Assembly (NCBI RefSeq): GCF_047495875.1 | Contig: NC_092458.1 | Span: 3,989,939-4,053,938, forward strand | Origin: Pithys albifrons albifrons | Lineage: Eukaryota > Chordata > Aves > Passeriformes > Thamnophilidae | Length of the DNA: 64,000 nucleotides | Direction of reading: 5' to 3' | Shown here: positions 50,801 to 62,131 of the stretch, in pieces | How positions within the stretch are numbered: the first letter of the stretch is position 1 | Layout: every line of letters begins with the position of its first letter | Position numbers and translations under genes: made by a program | Notes under the pieces: model-generated | What the model was told of the DNA's origin: nothing | Databases searched by the model: none | What the model saw: the letters and a program-made list of their open reading frames with translations, nothing else

Positions 50801-51885
50801 AACTTCCTAGCCCCAGGATTTGTTCCTTAGCCATTTAAATTAACATAGCATTAAAATATAACAAGATTATGTTCTACGGACTCATTAACACATTCCTTTG
50901 GTGCAATGGGAGACAAGGGATGCTTGAACATTCAACCACCCGAGGCATGTATTAATGTGGCTGACACCCCCTGCAATGTCTCAACAGTACTCCCATTGAA
51001 TACAACTTTACAATTTACATGCAATTTTTCAAATGTACTGTGAAAGTATTTATCTTTTCATTCCACCAAGTAATTATCAGGTTTGTGATGGGAGAACTTT
51101 TCTCTGTGAAGCTACTATTAGATTGTAATATTTTCCTCATTCATGTGCCCTTCCCTTCTGTCGTAATTTTCTTGCCTGACTGCCATGAATTTAGCAAAGT
51201 AAACTGTGATACTTCAGAATTTTCTTTTTTTTTTTCATTTAATGACTTTACCTGGCTGCTGCACTCAACAACCCTTCAAAGGCAGACTGAGATGCATTCA
51301 AAGTTGTTAGAGAGCCAAATGGAAAGCTGATCACTGTTCCCCATTCAGTTTTTTTAACACAAACAGCTCCATAGTTGTGTTTGTAATTACAAACAGTAAA
51401 AGCAACTGGCCACCTCTGAATCTCTATTAAGCCTACAGGCAGTGGAGGATGCAAAAACTTGGAACCCAAAAATATCAGCTGTGACCTGCAGTTACCTACA
51501 GATCATACGTGGCACTCTCCCCTCTGGCTTACCACCAGAAGAGCAGAAAACAAAATTTTGTTTTGAAGCAGCAATTCTTTTAAAAATTCTGTGATACAAA
51601 GATGAGATGTGTAGTCATTAAACATGTGCAACCATTTTGAAAAGAATAAGGTTGTTGGGCACAGTATCTTGACCACATTCAATTAGAAATGTTCTCTATG
51701 CCTAGACATTCCATTCTGGCCTCTGCTCTTGTGGATGGTACCACAAGTCATCATGTAACAAACACATAATACAGGAAGTGTGAAACAGCATGGCTGTAAA
51801 TTAAAGCCTAAGTACCAATATACATACTGGGAGATTCATGTTCAATTTCTATTATAAACAGTCAAGAGTGCCCCGTTCCCCTCCT

Positions 51886-51962
51886 GCAAAACAAACAAAC
51901 CAAACAAACAAACAAAAAAAAACCAAAACCAAAAAAACCCACCCACACACACAAAAAAAACA
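51886..51962. repeat. A/C-rich simple repeat
   Basis: AAAC units, A-runs and a short CACACA run. The long minus-strand Phe/Val/Gly frames here are by-products. Confidence 0.9.
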
Positions 51963-52785
51963 TACACCAGAAAATCCACCACCACCAAAAAGCCCCCACC
52001 AAATATTTCTTCCTGAGTACCCAAAGACATTTGAAACCCAAAAAGTTGAATACATTTCAGAGGACAGTTTAACATACTTGTGCTTGCATTTTTCCCTACA
52101 CACATGTGTGTATACAGAGCAAATCAATTACTGCGGGGCAGAGTTTTCCTTCAGTATGGCATATTTTAAAGCCTAAGGAATGCATGAACATATCTTCTAT
52201 AGTCCTTAGGAGATAAAATGAATTCTCCCCATTTTGTAGAATGTTTAAGCTTTTTTGCCACTGGTCAATCAGTTAGTTTGTAGAAAGCTCAGGAGTTGAA
52301 GTAAGCCCAGATGTTCAGTTGTATCTTTTCCTTATATGTTATTCCTTATGACAAGAAAGCCTGCAGTGCCCTCTCTGAGAGGTTGAACTTGATATTGCTT
52401 GAACTTCAAGTCTATTTTTGAGCCCCTGGATATCTACTGGGCTGTTATATCCAAGACTGAGAAGAGTTCTCTTGCTGTCTTTTGCTGTAAATGCTGAAAT
52501 TTACAAAGTGTCTTAAGTTTAAAATTCAGTGGAAACTGAGAAGTGTCGTTTTTGTTGGCTTTAAGTCTTGCACCTGTGACTGCAAAAGGCAGGACACCTT
52601 GAGTCTTCTGGTAAATTCTAGTCCTGTGTTTTGGTGGAAAGAATTTTTTGATAGGTTTGTCTTCCAAAATCACTTTTTATACTGCTCTGCAACGCAATTT
52701 CTTTGCATCTAAAGGACTGCATGGCAGACAGCATCATACTTTTATCTTTTGGGTTTGCTTTGGCCTTTTTAACCTTGTGGGACTG

Positions 52786-53724
52786 TGTGGTAGTTTTGGC
52801 TTTAGTTCCAATTTAGGCCTTACTTAGGCCTAAACTTTAGCAGGTCTCAAAGGATGTGACATAGATTAGAAGGGACAAACATCACCTGACTTAAGCAATC
52901 AAAGAGGTATTTCATATCATCCAACATCATCAAGAAGTGTCAAGGGGTATAAAAAGAGAGGGAGGAGGAGTTTCTGTCGCTTTCAGTCCCTGCTCCTGAC
53001 CGGGGAGGATGTGCTACTCTGACTGCTGAAATGGGACCTACTGCTGCCCACGCTGTTGTTTATCTAGGGAGGTGAACATTTGCTTGTTAATTTCTCTCTC
53101 TCTTGCTGGGAGGTTTCTCTGGAAGAGTTTTTGGGAGGTTTTCTGGGGTTTGGGTGATTGGAATCTGGGTTATTAACTGGGCAACTCGCTGGAAGTGTTA
53201 TTATTTTTCTTTTCACTTTCATATATGTATGGCCAAACTTCGAGAACGCAGATTTGGGCAGGGCTGTCCCCACGTGGGTGGGCCCTTCCAGCCTGCGCAG
53301 TGGATTTTAGGTGAGGCTCAGCGTGCGCAGAACTGGCCCCACCGTTTCAGTCCTGAGGTTCATCTGCCACGGCCGAGCGAGCTTGGACAGTGCCAGTGAA
53401 GTCCTCAGGACTAGAACCTACAGCACCCGGCATTTCCCAGGAGGTCTCCCATCCAAGTACTAATCCGGGGCTGACCCTGCTGAGCTTCCGAGATCTGACG
53501 GGATCGGATGGCAGGGAGGCATTTAACTGCCTTGTATTCATATATATATACGTGTTATATCATATTCTGTTTTAAATTTTCTTTTTTCTGTGTAAATATA
53601 AAAACCTTACCATTTCAAAGCTCCATTTCTAAGTTGTTTTTTTTTTCCTCACTCCCTTTCTCTGGGAGGGGACCCTCTGGCTCTGTACTGGGCAGTTGTC
53701 ATTTTGCCAGCTCAAACCATAACA
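52786..53724 (+). mobile_element. Solo LTR, 'AAGACA' family, copy A, split by SINE
   Basis: The left end TGTGGTAGTTTTGGCTTTAG and right end TTTGCCAGCTCAAACCATAACA match the ends of three other LTRs at 54891, 57537 and 60976. Without the SINE and its duplicated target it is about 620 bp, in line with the intact copies (626 and 636 bp). The flanks GACTG and GGCTG form a 5-bp target duplication with one mismatch. No internal retroviral sequence is seen. Confidence 0.8.
53227..53536 (-). mobile_element. 5S-rRNA-derived SINE, copy 4 (young)
   Basis: Read on the minus strand it starts with a short leader and GGCAGTTAAATGCC, then a complete 5S-like head and the shared body, ending GAAGTTTGGCCATACA. 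It is nearly identical to the copies at 894 and 37933. A 9-bp target duplication, TTCATATAT, lies at 53218-53226 and 53537-53545, in a TA-rich target. It is nested in an LTR, so it is younger than that LTR. Confidence 0.92.
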
Positions 53725-54890
53725 GGCTGTAAATTACACTGGAGAGGTCATGGGTTGAGAATTGTCACCTGATGGAAACAAGGTACCTCTCTTTTCAACA
53801 CAGAAATCTACACGTTAAGCTTCACAGAGGAAAATTGGATAGGACTGAAAAAATGAATGGAGCCCTACAGTAGGAGTGAATAAAAAGCAGAAGGACATCC
53901 TGAGTTTGTGATATTTTTGCACTTGGCTTCCTTCATCCTACATTATTGCCTGTGATAAAAATACGTAAAGAAGCATAAAGCCTGTGACAAAATTAATGTC
54001 TCGGTCTGCTTTTGATGTTTTTTTCATTCCACCATGAGTGTGTGCGTAAAGCCAAAAAGTTGTGGCATTGTTTGCAAGTTTGAGCCAAACATACACCTTA
54101 AAGATTTCTAGCCTTCATTACACACTGAAAATTTTTAGCCATTTTTTTCTGCATTTCAAAATAATGGTGAGGACCTACTGCTTTGCCATCAACAGGTGTT
54201 CATTTTGCAAACAGCTGCTTCAGTTAAAGTATTTAACACCAGCCATATGCTTATCATCAGCTGTGATAGTAAAAGGATCACATGAGCAATCTGTAACCTC
54301 ATTCACATGAAGCCAGTCAGTTAAACTTATAAACTAAGAAGTTAATTTAATTATTTTGCTTGAGTTTGCCTGAAACACAAAAGATTTTTGCTACCAAAGA
54401 TATAGAAGTACAACATCCTGTAGTTCATGGTGTACAAAAATGGAATTAATAGCTTTAATCCATTCTATATGTTCAGTAAAATATTAGTTTGCTGAACTAT
54501 TTGTCTTTTGTTATTATTTATCTGACTGTGAATGGGGAAAGTAACAACTTATCTTGACAGGAAAATTGAATTTTTTCTTCAAAGATAAGGTATTAAGAAA
54601 TGTTAAGAAATGTGAATGCATGGCTTAAATCCTCGTGAAATTGTAACTGAATACCTTGTGGTTTAAATTTTTCTTTTTAATGGGGAAATTTTAACAATTT
54701 TTAAGCTACCGTAAATAAGCCTTTATCTAACAGTGAAAGTTCAGCATGCATTATCTCAGTGGGCTTTTCTTTCATAACACATCTTCTCCAAAACTTGTAA
54801 AATTATGTATGACAAAGAAAACTTTTCCAAACAAGCACATATAGACTTTGCTGTTCTTCTAAAACTTTCCTTGCTTCTGGTCTTGGTTTC
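53725..54890. other. AT-rich unique DNA
   Basis: No gene or repeat family recognised. Confidence 0.5.
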
Positions 54891-55516
54891 TGTTATGGGT
54901 TCCCCTAGGTGGGCCTAGATTTGGGCTCTGGAGTTTGGACTAGGCTGAAGCTGTCAGCTGACTTGAGCTGGGCTGAGCTAACAGCTGACCTCTTCTAGCC
55001 AGTAATTTTGTATTCCATACCACATTATGACATCATCTCCAGGGCAGTAGGAACCAGTGTGGGAGTGGTTAAGGCAGTCGCTTCTCAGCCCTCCTCTTGG
55101 GAGGACACACGATGCTGTCCCAGAGGGGATGGAGAGGACCAGGCCCACCACTGGCTCACAGGGTACCTCAGGAAAGTAAAATGTGTTGTTCTGGGTCTCT
55201 CCTTTCTGCTTGAGTTTGTCTCCCTGGGGAGTAAGTCTTTTCTTAAGTAATGTGTAGTTAGGACAGTAGAATTTGTGTGTTCATTAAGAAGTTGAGGTGG
55301 GGAACTTGTTGTTGCAGACTTGTGTGAGTGTATATTTGTACTCTCTTCTAATTGTCTCTTTCTTTCTGTGAAAAATATATGTAGATTTAGTATAAATGCA
55401 GTTTGAAGTGTTTTTTTCCTTTCCCCTCTCTTTTCCTCCCTTTCCCTGGTGTTAGGAGGGAGGCTTTTCTCTCTGTGCTTGGGGGGGTTGGCAGTTGCTT
55501 ATCTCAAACCAAGACA
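54891..55516 (+). mobile_element. Solo LTR, 'AAGACA' family, copy B
   Basis: This 626-bp element runs from TGTTATGGGTTCCCC to CTCAAACCAAGACA. It has a perfect 5-bp target duplication, GTTTC (54886-54890 and 55517-55521). TATAAATG lies near 55391. The block GTCAGCTGACTTGAGCTGGG at about 54953-54972 is shared with the copy at 57537. A 5-bp duplication suggests an ERVL-like (class III) element, but other classes are not excluded. The frames inside it starting at 55008 and 55403 are LTR DNA. Confidence 0.88.
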
Positions 55517-57536
55517 GTTTCCTTTGGTTTTGGTTTTGTGGGGTTTTGTTGGCAGGGTTTGAGTCCTTTCAGTACACCCAATATCCAAGGGCAAGACCAT
55601 TGGTCCTAGTCCTTGAAATGAAATGCTGTAGGCTTTTGTTAAAAGGCTGAAATAAAGTCTGAAAAGGGTGAATCAAAAGACTGCATACAATTAAATACTT
55701 TTTTCATTTTCTTTTTGCTTTTGTGTCGTTTTAGACCTGGAGCTGTTATTTATAAATTCAGCAGTTTGTGGGCTTGAAAGTCAGTTGTGCTTCCTCTCAG
55801 CAACATAAAACAATAAGCAGGAAATATATTTTTGTGACTGTGGCTAAATTTATTAGAATCAATCTGGTTAAATTGTCTGTTTGACACTACAGGTGTATAC
55901 ACAGCTTGTACTATGCAGTGTTGGGAACCGTTCCATGATCCAATACCATGGCTGTGTCCTCTGTTGAATTTAGTACTATAATACCCTGATTATTCAGTGT
56001 ACACCAGTGGTTTTAGTGGGGTTCCCTCTGCAAGCAGTGCAAGCTTATTTTTGCTGATAGGAGAAGCAAAAAGTATTGAGGAAAAAAATGTTTGTGTTTG
56101 GGGACAAACAATTAAGGTTGTTCACATGTGCTAAGTATTTCACTTTTTTTGGAGAGCATAGTAAAATATATTTTTGTATTTCTGCATAATTTTTTCATAA
56201 AGACACTTGAAATTATTTTCTAAATCAAATTAGGCTGGAGTTACTACATTCATGCTTATATTGTGGATTTAAAAGAAATAATGTGTAACAGAGATGTAAT
56301 TAAACCTTGCTCTCTTTGACCTGGCTTTTTAATTAGCAGGTTTAACTATTTCTGGTAGAAGTACTATAGTGCAAAGTATTCAGGCTAGCAATATATCATT
56401 TAGACATTCCAGTGTTTTTATCAACTTTAAAACTATGTTTACTTAATCCTGAAAAAAAGTGTTTCTCTGGTTCTTTAGTCATCAGATTGTTTCCTTGAGA
56501 GTGGTGTGACCTCATCCCCATTCTTTCTTAATTTGAATAAAACATTTATAATGTTAATGTTCAAAATAGTCTTTGGAATATGCTTGTCAGAAGGCAAGAT
56601 TTGGATACCTTCAAGTGACTGGATATTTACCTTATAAAACATTCCTGTAAATTTGGTGGAACTATACAATGACCAACATTACTTTCTGGGAATAGAGTTT
56701 GTAGAAACTCAGAGTATAAAAGAGATGTCTGCAACTTTATGTATAAAATGTCAAAATGTTCACAGGTGGCCCTTTTTATCTTATTGAACTTGAAAGATAA
56801 AAAAACCCCCATAAAATAACTCCATAGAAATAAAAAAAAATTATTAATTATACCATGATAAAAATCCAAATACCACTGTGATGTATTTTCACTTATTAGA
56901 AATGCAATATTGATTCCTACCTGATCCTCCACCCCTTAGTCCCATACAACAGCATTCAACATCCAAATCAGAGTTAATTTTATTTCTGTGCTTTTTATTT
57001 TTGTCCAGGAATAAAAAAAAACAAGAGAAGAGTGGAATGTAGTTACTTCCTTTTGTACTGTTTAATAGAAGAATTTGATCAATATGTTTTTTTGAAAATT
57101 TTATTGGAGCAATTTTCAGATCTGTTATCATAGACTGTTTATCATTATGCGTAGTTAGCCCTCAATACCTCCTATTCCTTCCATGTTTAAAGAATAATAT
57201 GCTAGAATGTCCCACTGCACAGCACCATTTCTTAAAGCAATCATAGTAAATTATGAACCTCATCAATCCTCCACCAAAGCAAAGGAAATTAGAAAGGAAA
57301 GATTACAGTTCCTGCTTGGGATCTAAGTAAGTCTCCAGCTGTTAGGACAGATAGAAAAAATGTCTAAGTCTTTGTATGGTAGCCCAAAGAGTCATGAATT
57401 TGAAGTCAACTTTTCATATTTCCTTCTCCAGCCATACTTGAGTGAAAAACTGAGGAAGAGGAATAAAGGAAAAAAGAGTGATATTTGATATTGTACTTCT
57501 GTGCCATTGTGGCAGATGGAGAAGAATGTTAAGGCT
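55517..57536. other. AT-rich unique DNA
   Basis: No gene or repeat family recognised in this 2-kb interval between two related LTRs. Confidence 0.5.
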
Positions 57537-58172
57537 TGTTATGGGTTTAGCCAGGTGGGCCTAAATTTAGGTTTTAAAGTTCAGCTAGGCCTGGGAATTG
57601 TCAGCTGACTTGAGCTGGGCTGAGCTAGCTAACAGCTGACTTCTTCTAGCCAATAATATTGTATTCCATACCATATTGCATCATCTCAAAAGGAGTAAGA
57701 GCTGGTGTGTGGGTGTGGCTTGGACAGTTGCTTCACAGCTGTGATGCCAGCAAGACACTCTGCTGTCCCAGGAGGGATGGGGAGGCCCAAGCCTGGAGTA
57801 CCAGCTTACCATCATGTTATCTTAGGGAAGTAAAATATTTGTTCCTAGCTTTTCTCTCTGCTTAAGTCTGTCTCTGGGGAATTAACTTCTCTAGAATGAT
57901 TTGTAGTTAAAATGGTAGAATTTGTGTTTACTGGGAAGTGGGAAGTTATTTCTTGTTATATATGTAACTTGTGTAAGTGTGTGTTATATTGTAGTATCCT
58001 CTTAATTTTCTCTTCTCTGTATAAATACAAGTAGTTAGTTTCAGCATAGACCTGGCTTTGGAAGTTTTTTTCCCTCTCTCCCTCTTCTTTTTCCCTTGGC
58101 TGGTTGGGGGGAGGAGGAACCCTTTTCACTCTGTCCTGGACAGTTGACACTTTGCCAGCTCAACCCAAGACA
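57537..58172 (+). mobile_element. Solo LTR, 'AAGACA' family, copy C
   Basis: This 636-bp element runs from TGTTATGGGTTTAGCC to GCTCAACCCAAGACA, with a perfect 5-bp target duplication, AGGCT (57532-57536 and 58173-58177). GTATAAATAC at about 58019 resembles a TATA box. It shares its start, the CAGCTGACTTGAGCTGGGCT block and its end with the copy 2.6 kb upstream, but the two have separate target duplications and so inserted independently. Confidence 0.88.
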
Positions 58173-58747
58173 AGGCTATTGATAAATCCTTTATTGAGAT
58201 GTCTACTCTTAATTTTGAATTAAAAAAATTAAGAAAGCTCATTTTGGGCTGTATATGTAGCAAACAAATTTACTGGTTTCATCAGCTTTGAGTCATATGA
58301 ATGTTTATCTGATGAGAATATATTCCATTGGAAAGATTCCCGGTGTAATGCATCAACAATGTGTTTCTAGTAATTATTTCTCCTGAAAAACAGAAGAAAT
58401 AACAGAAATATACCAGGAGATATAACAGAAAAATGAAACAGCTTGTACACTCCACCTCACCGTGAAATATTAGTTTTGTATCAGTCTGCAAGTCATATTG
58501 TATAAACATCCAATAATGCTTGGACTAATATCAGCTTGTGTTTATAGTTCTCATTCCATATTAATTATTCTAAAAACACTGTTACTGACTTAGTAAAGCT
58601 GAAAACAAAAGAAAGAAAATGCATATTGTTGTCAGATAAAATGCAGAAACTCTTGCAGTTAGAAAATTGTGACATCCCAGCAAAGAAACTGCTCTGTTGC
58701 TTTTCTGAGTATGTTTTTATTGCAACAGCATGATTTATGGGTTGGGG

Positions 58748-58802
58748 TTGTTTTTTTTTTTCTGTGTGTGTGTGTGTGCTTGTTGTTTGTTTGTTTGTTT
58801 TT
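58748..58802. repeat. T-run, (TG)n and (TTTG)n simple repeat
   Basis: A poly-T run is followed by about eight TG units and then TTTG units. Confidence 0.9.
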
Positions 58803-59038
58803 AAGGAAAAAAAATCATTACTAACAGTTGTGAAATAGACTAAATATTTAAAATATTATATCTGTTTAGTACATAATATTGTTTTATATGTATGCTTATG
58901 AATGTATGATTTTTTTTCTGACTATCACTCTCAAATATCTTAATGATATCTCAACGAGTCTGCCTTGGACAAAGAAATTTGCTTTAAGACTGTGTTTTTA
59001 GTCTAATTGGTAGATTTTTGCATCATGAAGTTGTGCCA

Positions 59039-59085
59039 GAGCAGATTTAGGTTGGATATTAGAATAAGTTTCTTCACCCAGTTGC
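59039..59085 (+). mobile_element. Short CR1 fragment
   Basis: TTTAGGTTGGATATTAGAAT followed by TTTCTTCACCCAG matches the conserved stretch near the CR1 stop codon. The rest of the element is not recognisable. Confidence 0.6.
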
Positions 59086-60611
59086 CCTCACAGGGTGGCA
59101 GACTGATTACTAGTTGCCTAGAATAATGAAGAATTGAATGTGAACTATTGAAAACACATAGAGAATGTCATAAATTAATCAAGATATACACACTTGAATA
59201 ATAATAAAGAACATTTCAATCAAATAAATACTTCACTAAATTAAACTTTGTTTAAGGGCTGTCATCTCTGGGATCTCTGGATGGTCATGTGTCATAGATA
59301 GCACTATACAAAAGTAACCAATTTGCCCTTATATTTACATAATTCAAGAGAACAACAATGACAATGGCAACAGCAACAACAGTGAAAACAACGATGTTGC
59401 TGCAGTATCTTGGTTCATGTCTCCAGCAAATCTACCTCACTGTCAGATTTACTAGACTGTAATTCAAATCATAACATATGGAAATAACCTAATTTTTCAA
59501 ATATTGAGTTTAAACATGTCACTACTGAAAAATCTTTCTATCTGAAGTAACCCCAAACCCTCTAATTCTTAAATATTCTTATTTTACCTATATTTATACA
59601 TATTGAATAAGTCACATAAGACATTGTCTCAGGATGATAAAAGGGGAAGAAAGAAATAATTTCAAATTAAAATATTAAAATTTCTTTCAAATATACTTTA
59701 ATATCTTCTCCTCGATTAGAAAATATAAAACAATCTGTTTGTTGAAACATTAAATCCTATCTATTAAACCACAGTAAGATTTCTGTATTTAATTAGTCAA
59801 TACAGAAAAGAAAAAAAAAACAATTCTATAGAAGTGTACTGCAGCCTCAACTTAAGCAGTACAATTGAAGTCCCAGCAATTCTCTGAATAAGGAAGCTGC
59901 TTCCCCTTGATGTTGAAATATACCTGTTTTATTCTCTCTCCTTTTACCATCCTTCATGTGGTTTGCTGGCCAGTGAATACAAAAAGCTTTGATAAAGCTT
60001 GTAGAGTATAAAATAGGAGCAGAAGGAAGATTTCTTGTGGAATTCTGAGTTTTCATAGCCTCTTCCCAACCTGTTTGTCTTCTGTAGAGGAGAAAGAAAG
60101 AAAAGTGCAGCTGGGTCATACTAGAGTTGCTGGAGAATTAGTTTTTTCCCTTACTTTGTTAGCTCAGATCCTTCTTAGGGTTGACACTTTTCCAGTAGCA
60201 TGTGCATGTTTTCAGGAAACTGTAACTGTGGTAGAAGGGTGTGAGAAGAAGGGGAAGAATAATTCTCTTTAGTTCTAATAAAATCCCCAGTACACAAATG
60301 AATGTATAGTTTGCTTAATGATGCTTTAGTTGATTTTTAATAGGCATTGTTTCTGGAGAAACTTTTCAGGGTATCTCAAAAGCGAAAGAAATTAAAGAAG
60401 ATAAGCTCTCTATTAGCCATTTCTTATTCACAAGAATTCAGTAGGAACTGGAAATCAGTTTCTAGAGATTCCAAACAGTCTTTTTTATAGAATCCTTTAT
60501 TGTTGGAAAAAAAATCCTTCAGAGTGCAGGAGAATGCAAAACTTAAAATGTCTTTTAAAGGTATCCTTCAAGTTATTTGAAGCACAGAAGTAGATTCACT
60601 GTCCCACCTCC

Positions 60612-60833
60612 TCATGTCTTTTCCCTGATCACGTAAGAAGGACGACAATTCACCACATGACCCACAGTTGGGGTTTGCTCTCCGTCAAGGTGGGGCAGGA
60701 GCGAAAGCTTGCTTTGACTGTAAGGCTTCTCCTTGCAGTGGTTACATTCACAGCAGGTACAACTGGAACTGTTTGAACTCACAAAAACCGTTAGTAAAAG
60801 GGATAAAATGAACATCCAGTAGCAAGAAAACAT
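60612..60833 (-). other. Unassigned 73-codon frame with hydrophobic N-terminus
   Basis: The frame starts MFSCYWMFILSLLLTVFVSS, which looks like a signal peptide or membrane anchor, then has a cysteine cluster CTCCECNHC and a hydrophilic tail. The DNA is GC-richer than its surroundings, and the start has an A at -3. I recognise no family, see no clear splice sites, and chance is the leading explanation. Confidence 0.15.
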
Positions 60834-60975
60834 TGTTTATATTATTTGTTCTGGATATACTAAAACAATGCAGATATCAAGGTATGTTTCTATAACAATG
60901 CTCCTGGGAAGCCTTCCAAGCTTCTGGGACACTTGCCAATATTCTTGATCTTGCCCACGTTCTACACCATTTATC

Positions 60976-62131
60976 TGTCTTGGGTTGAGCTGCCAAAATG
61001 CCAACTGCCCAAGAACAGAGAGAAATGGTTCCCCCCACCCCCTCAACCAGCCAAGGGGAAAAAAAAAGGGGGGAAGAAAAATCTCCAAACTAGGTTTATG
61101 CTGAAACTAACTATATGTGTTTATACATAAAAGAGAAAATTAAGAGAAAATTACAATACAACACATGTAAGTTAGGTATAACAACAATTTTCTACTTCCC
61201 ACCAAAACCAGATTCTATCACTCTAAATCAAAAATAGTGTGGCCAGCAGGACCAGGGAAGGGATCCTTCCCCTGTGCTCTGCATTGGTGAGGCCATACCT
61301 TGAGTACTGTGTTCAGTTCTGGGCCCCTCAGTTCAGAAAGGATATTGAGGGGCTGGAGTGAGTCCAGAGAAGAGCAACAAGGCTGGTGAAGGGACTGGAG
61401 CACAAGCAGTATGGGGAGAGGCTGAGGGAGATGGGGTTGTTTAGCCTGGAGAAGAGGAGGCTCAGAGGTGACCTCATCACTGTCTAGAACTACCTGAAGG
61501 GAAGTTCTGGCCAGGTGGGGGTTGGTCTCTTCTCCCAGGCACTCAGCAATAGGACAAGGGGGCACGATGGGCTCAAGCTCTGCCAGGGGAAATTTACGTT
61601 GCATATCAGAAAAAAATTCTTTAGAGAGAGAGTAATCAGGCATTGGAATGGGCTGCCCAGAGAGGTGGTGGATTCACCATCCCTGGAGATTTTTGAACAC
61701 AGATTGGACGTGGCGCTGAGTGCCATGATCTGGTAAAGGGACTGGAGTTGGACCAAGGGTTAGACTTGATGATCTTGGAGGTCTTTTCCAACCCAATCAA
61801 TTCTATGATTCTATAAGCACCCCAAAAGACACACAGCAAGAAAGAGCAAGTATAACAATATATTTCTACTTCCCTGAACTCAAACAAAAGGCAAGTAACG
61901 GCAGTAGCAGGAGTAGGGCCTAGCACAGCAAAACAACTCTAGCACATCCTGCTTGTTCTTCAGCCATGATGGAACTGAGAAAAAACACCTCCTACTCCTG
62001 TATCATATCTTAGGTTTTTGTCATCTGGTATGACACAGTTCCTTGGTTAGCCAGTCAAGTGATAGCTGTCTCTCCCAATCCCTGTAGATTCTCTGAACCT
62101 GCTAATTTGAGGCCTAGCTAAAACCACTACA
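60976..62131 (-). mobile_element. Solo LTR, 'AAGACA' family, copy D, split by CR1
   Basis: On the plus strand it begins TGTCTTGGGTTGAGCTG and ends CTAAAACCACTACA, the reverse complement of the family ends. On the minus strand it therefore starts TGTAGTGGTTTTAGC, closest to the copy at 52786. Without the CR1 it is about 567 bp. No target duplication is visible (TTATC against AATAG), so it may have recombined or one end may be altered. Confidence 0.8.
61227..61815 (+). mobile_element. CR1 LINE 3' part nested in an LTR
   Basis: It begins ATCAAAAATAGTGTGGCCAG and ends TTCTATGATTCTATA. It covers the end of the RT frame and the 3' UTR, and is of the same subfamily as 41561-42575: both share a TAG after the RGDLIT-coding stretch (61485-61487 here). 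An additional in-frame TGA at 61359-61361 breaks it. Minus-strand frames across it are antisense. Confidence 0.93.

Larger units (their letters stand above)
46471..52785. other. Unique DNA, no confirmed gene
   Basis: More than 6 kb without a recognised repeat, apart from A/C-rich DNA at 51886-51962. An acceptor-like site followed by a short frame at 47740-47824 is listed separately. Confidence 0.45.
58173..60975. other. AT-rich DNA, minor repeats only
   Basis: It contains a (TG)n/(TTTG)n simple repeat and a probable CR1 scrap (both listed), plus a small cysteine-containing frame at 60612-60833. Nothing else is recognised. Confidence 0.45.

Noticed and set aside
54891..58172. Two LTRs at 54891 and 57537 as the ends of one provirus
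   Set aside because: Each has its own different 5-bp target duplication, and the DNA between them shows no retroviral coding remnant or polypurine tract that I can see.
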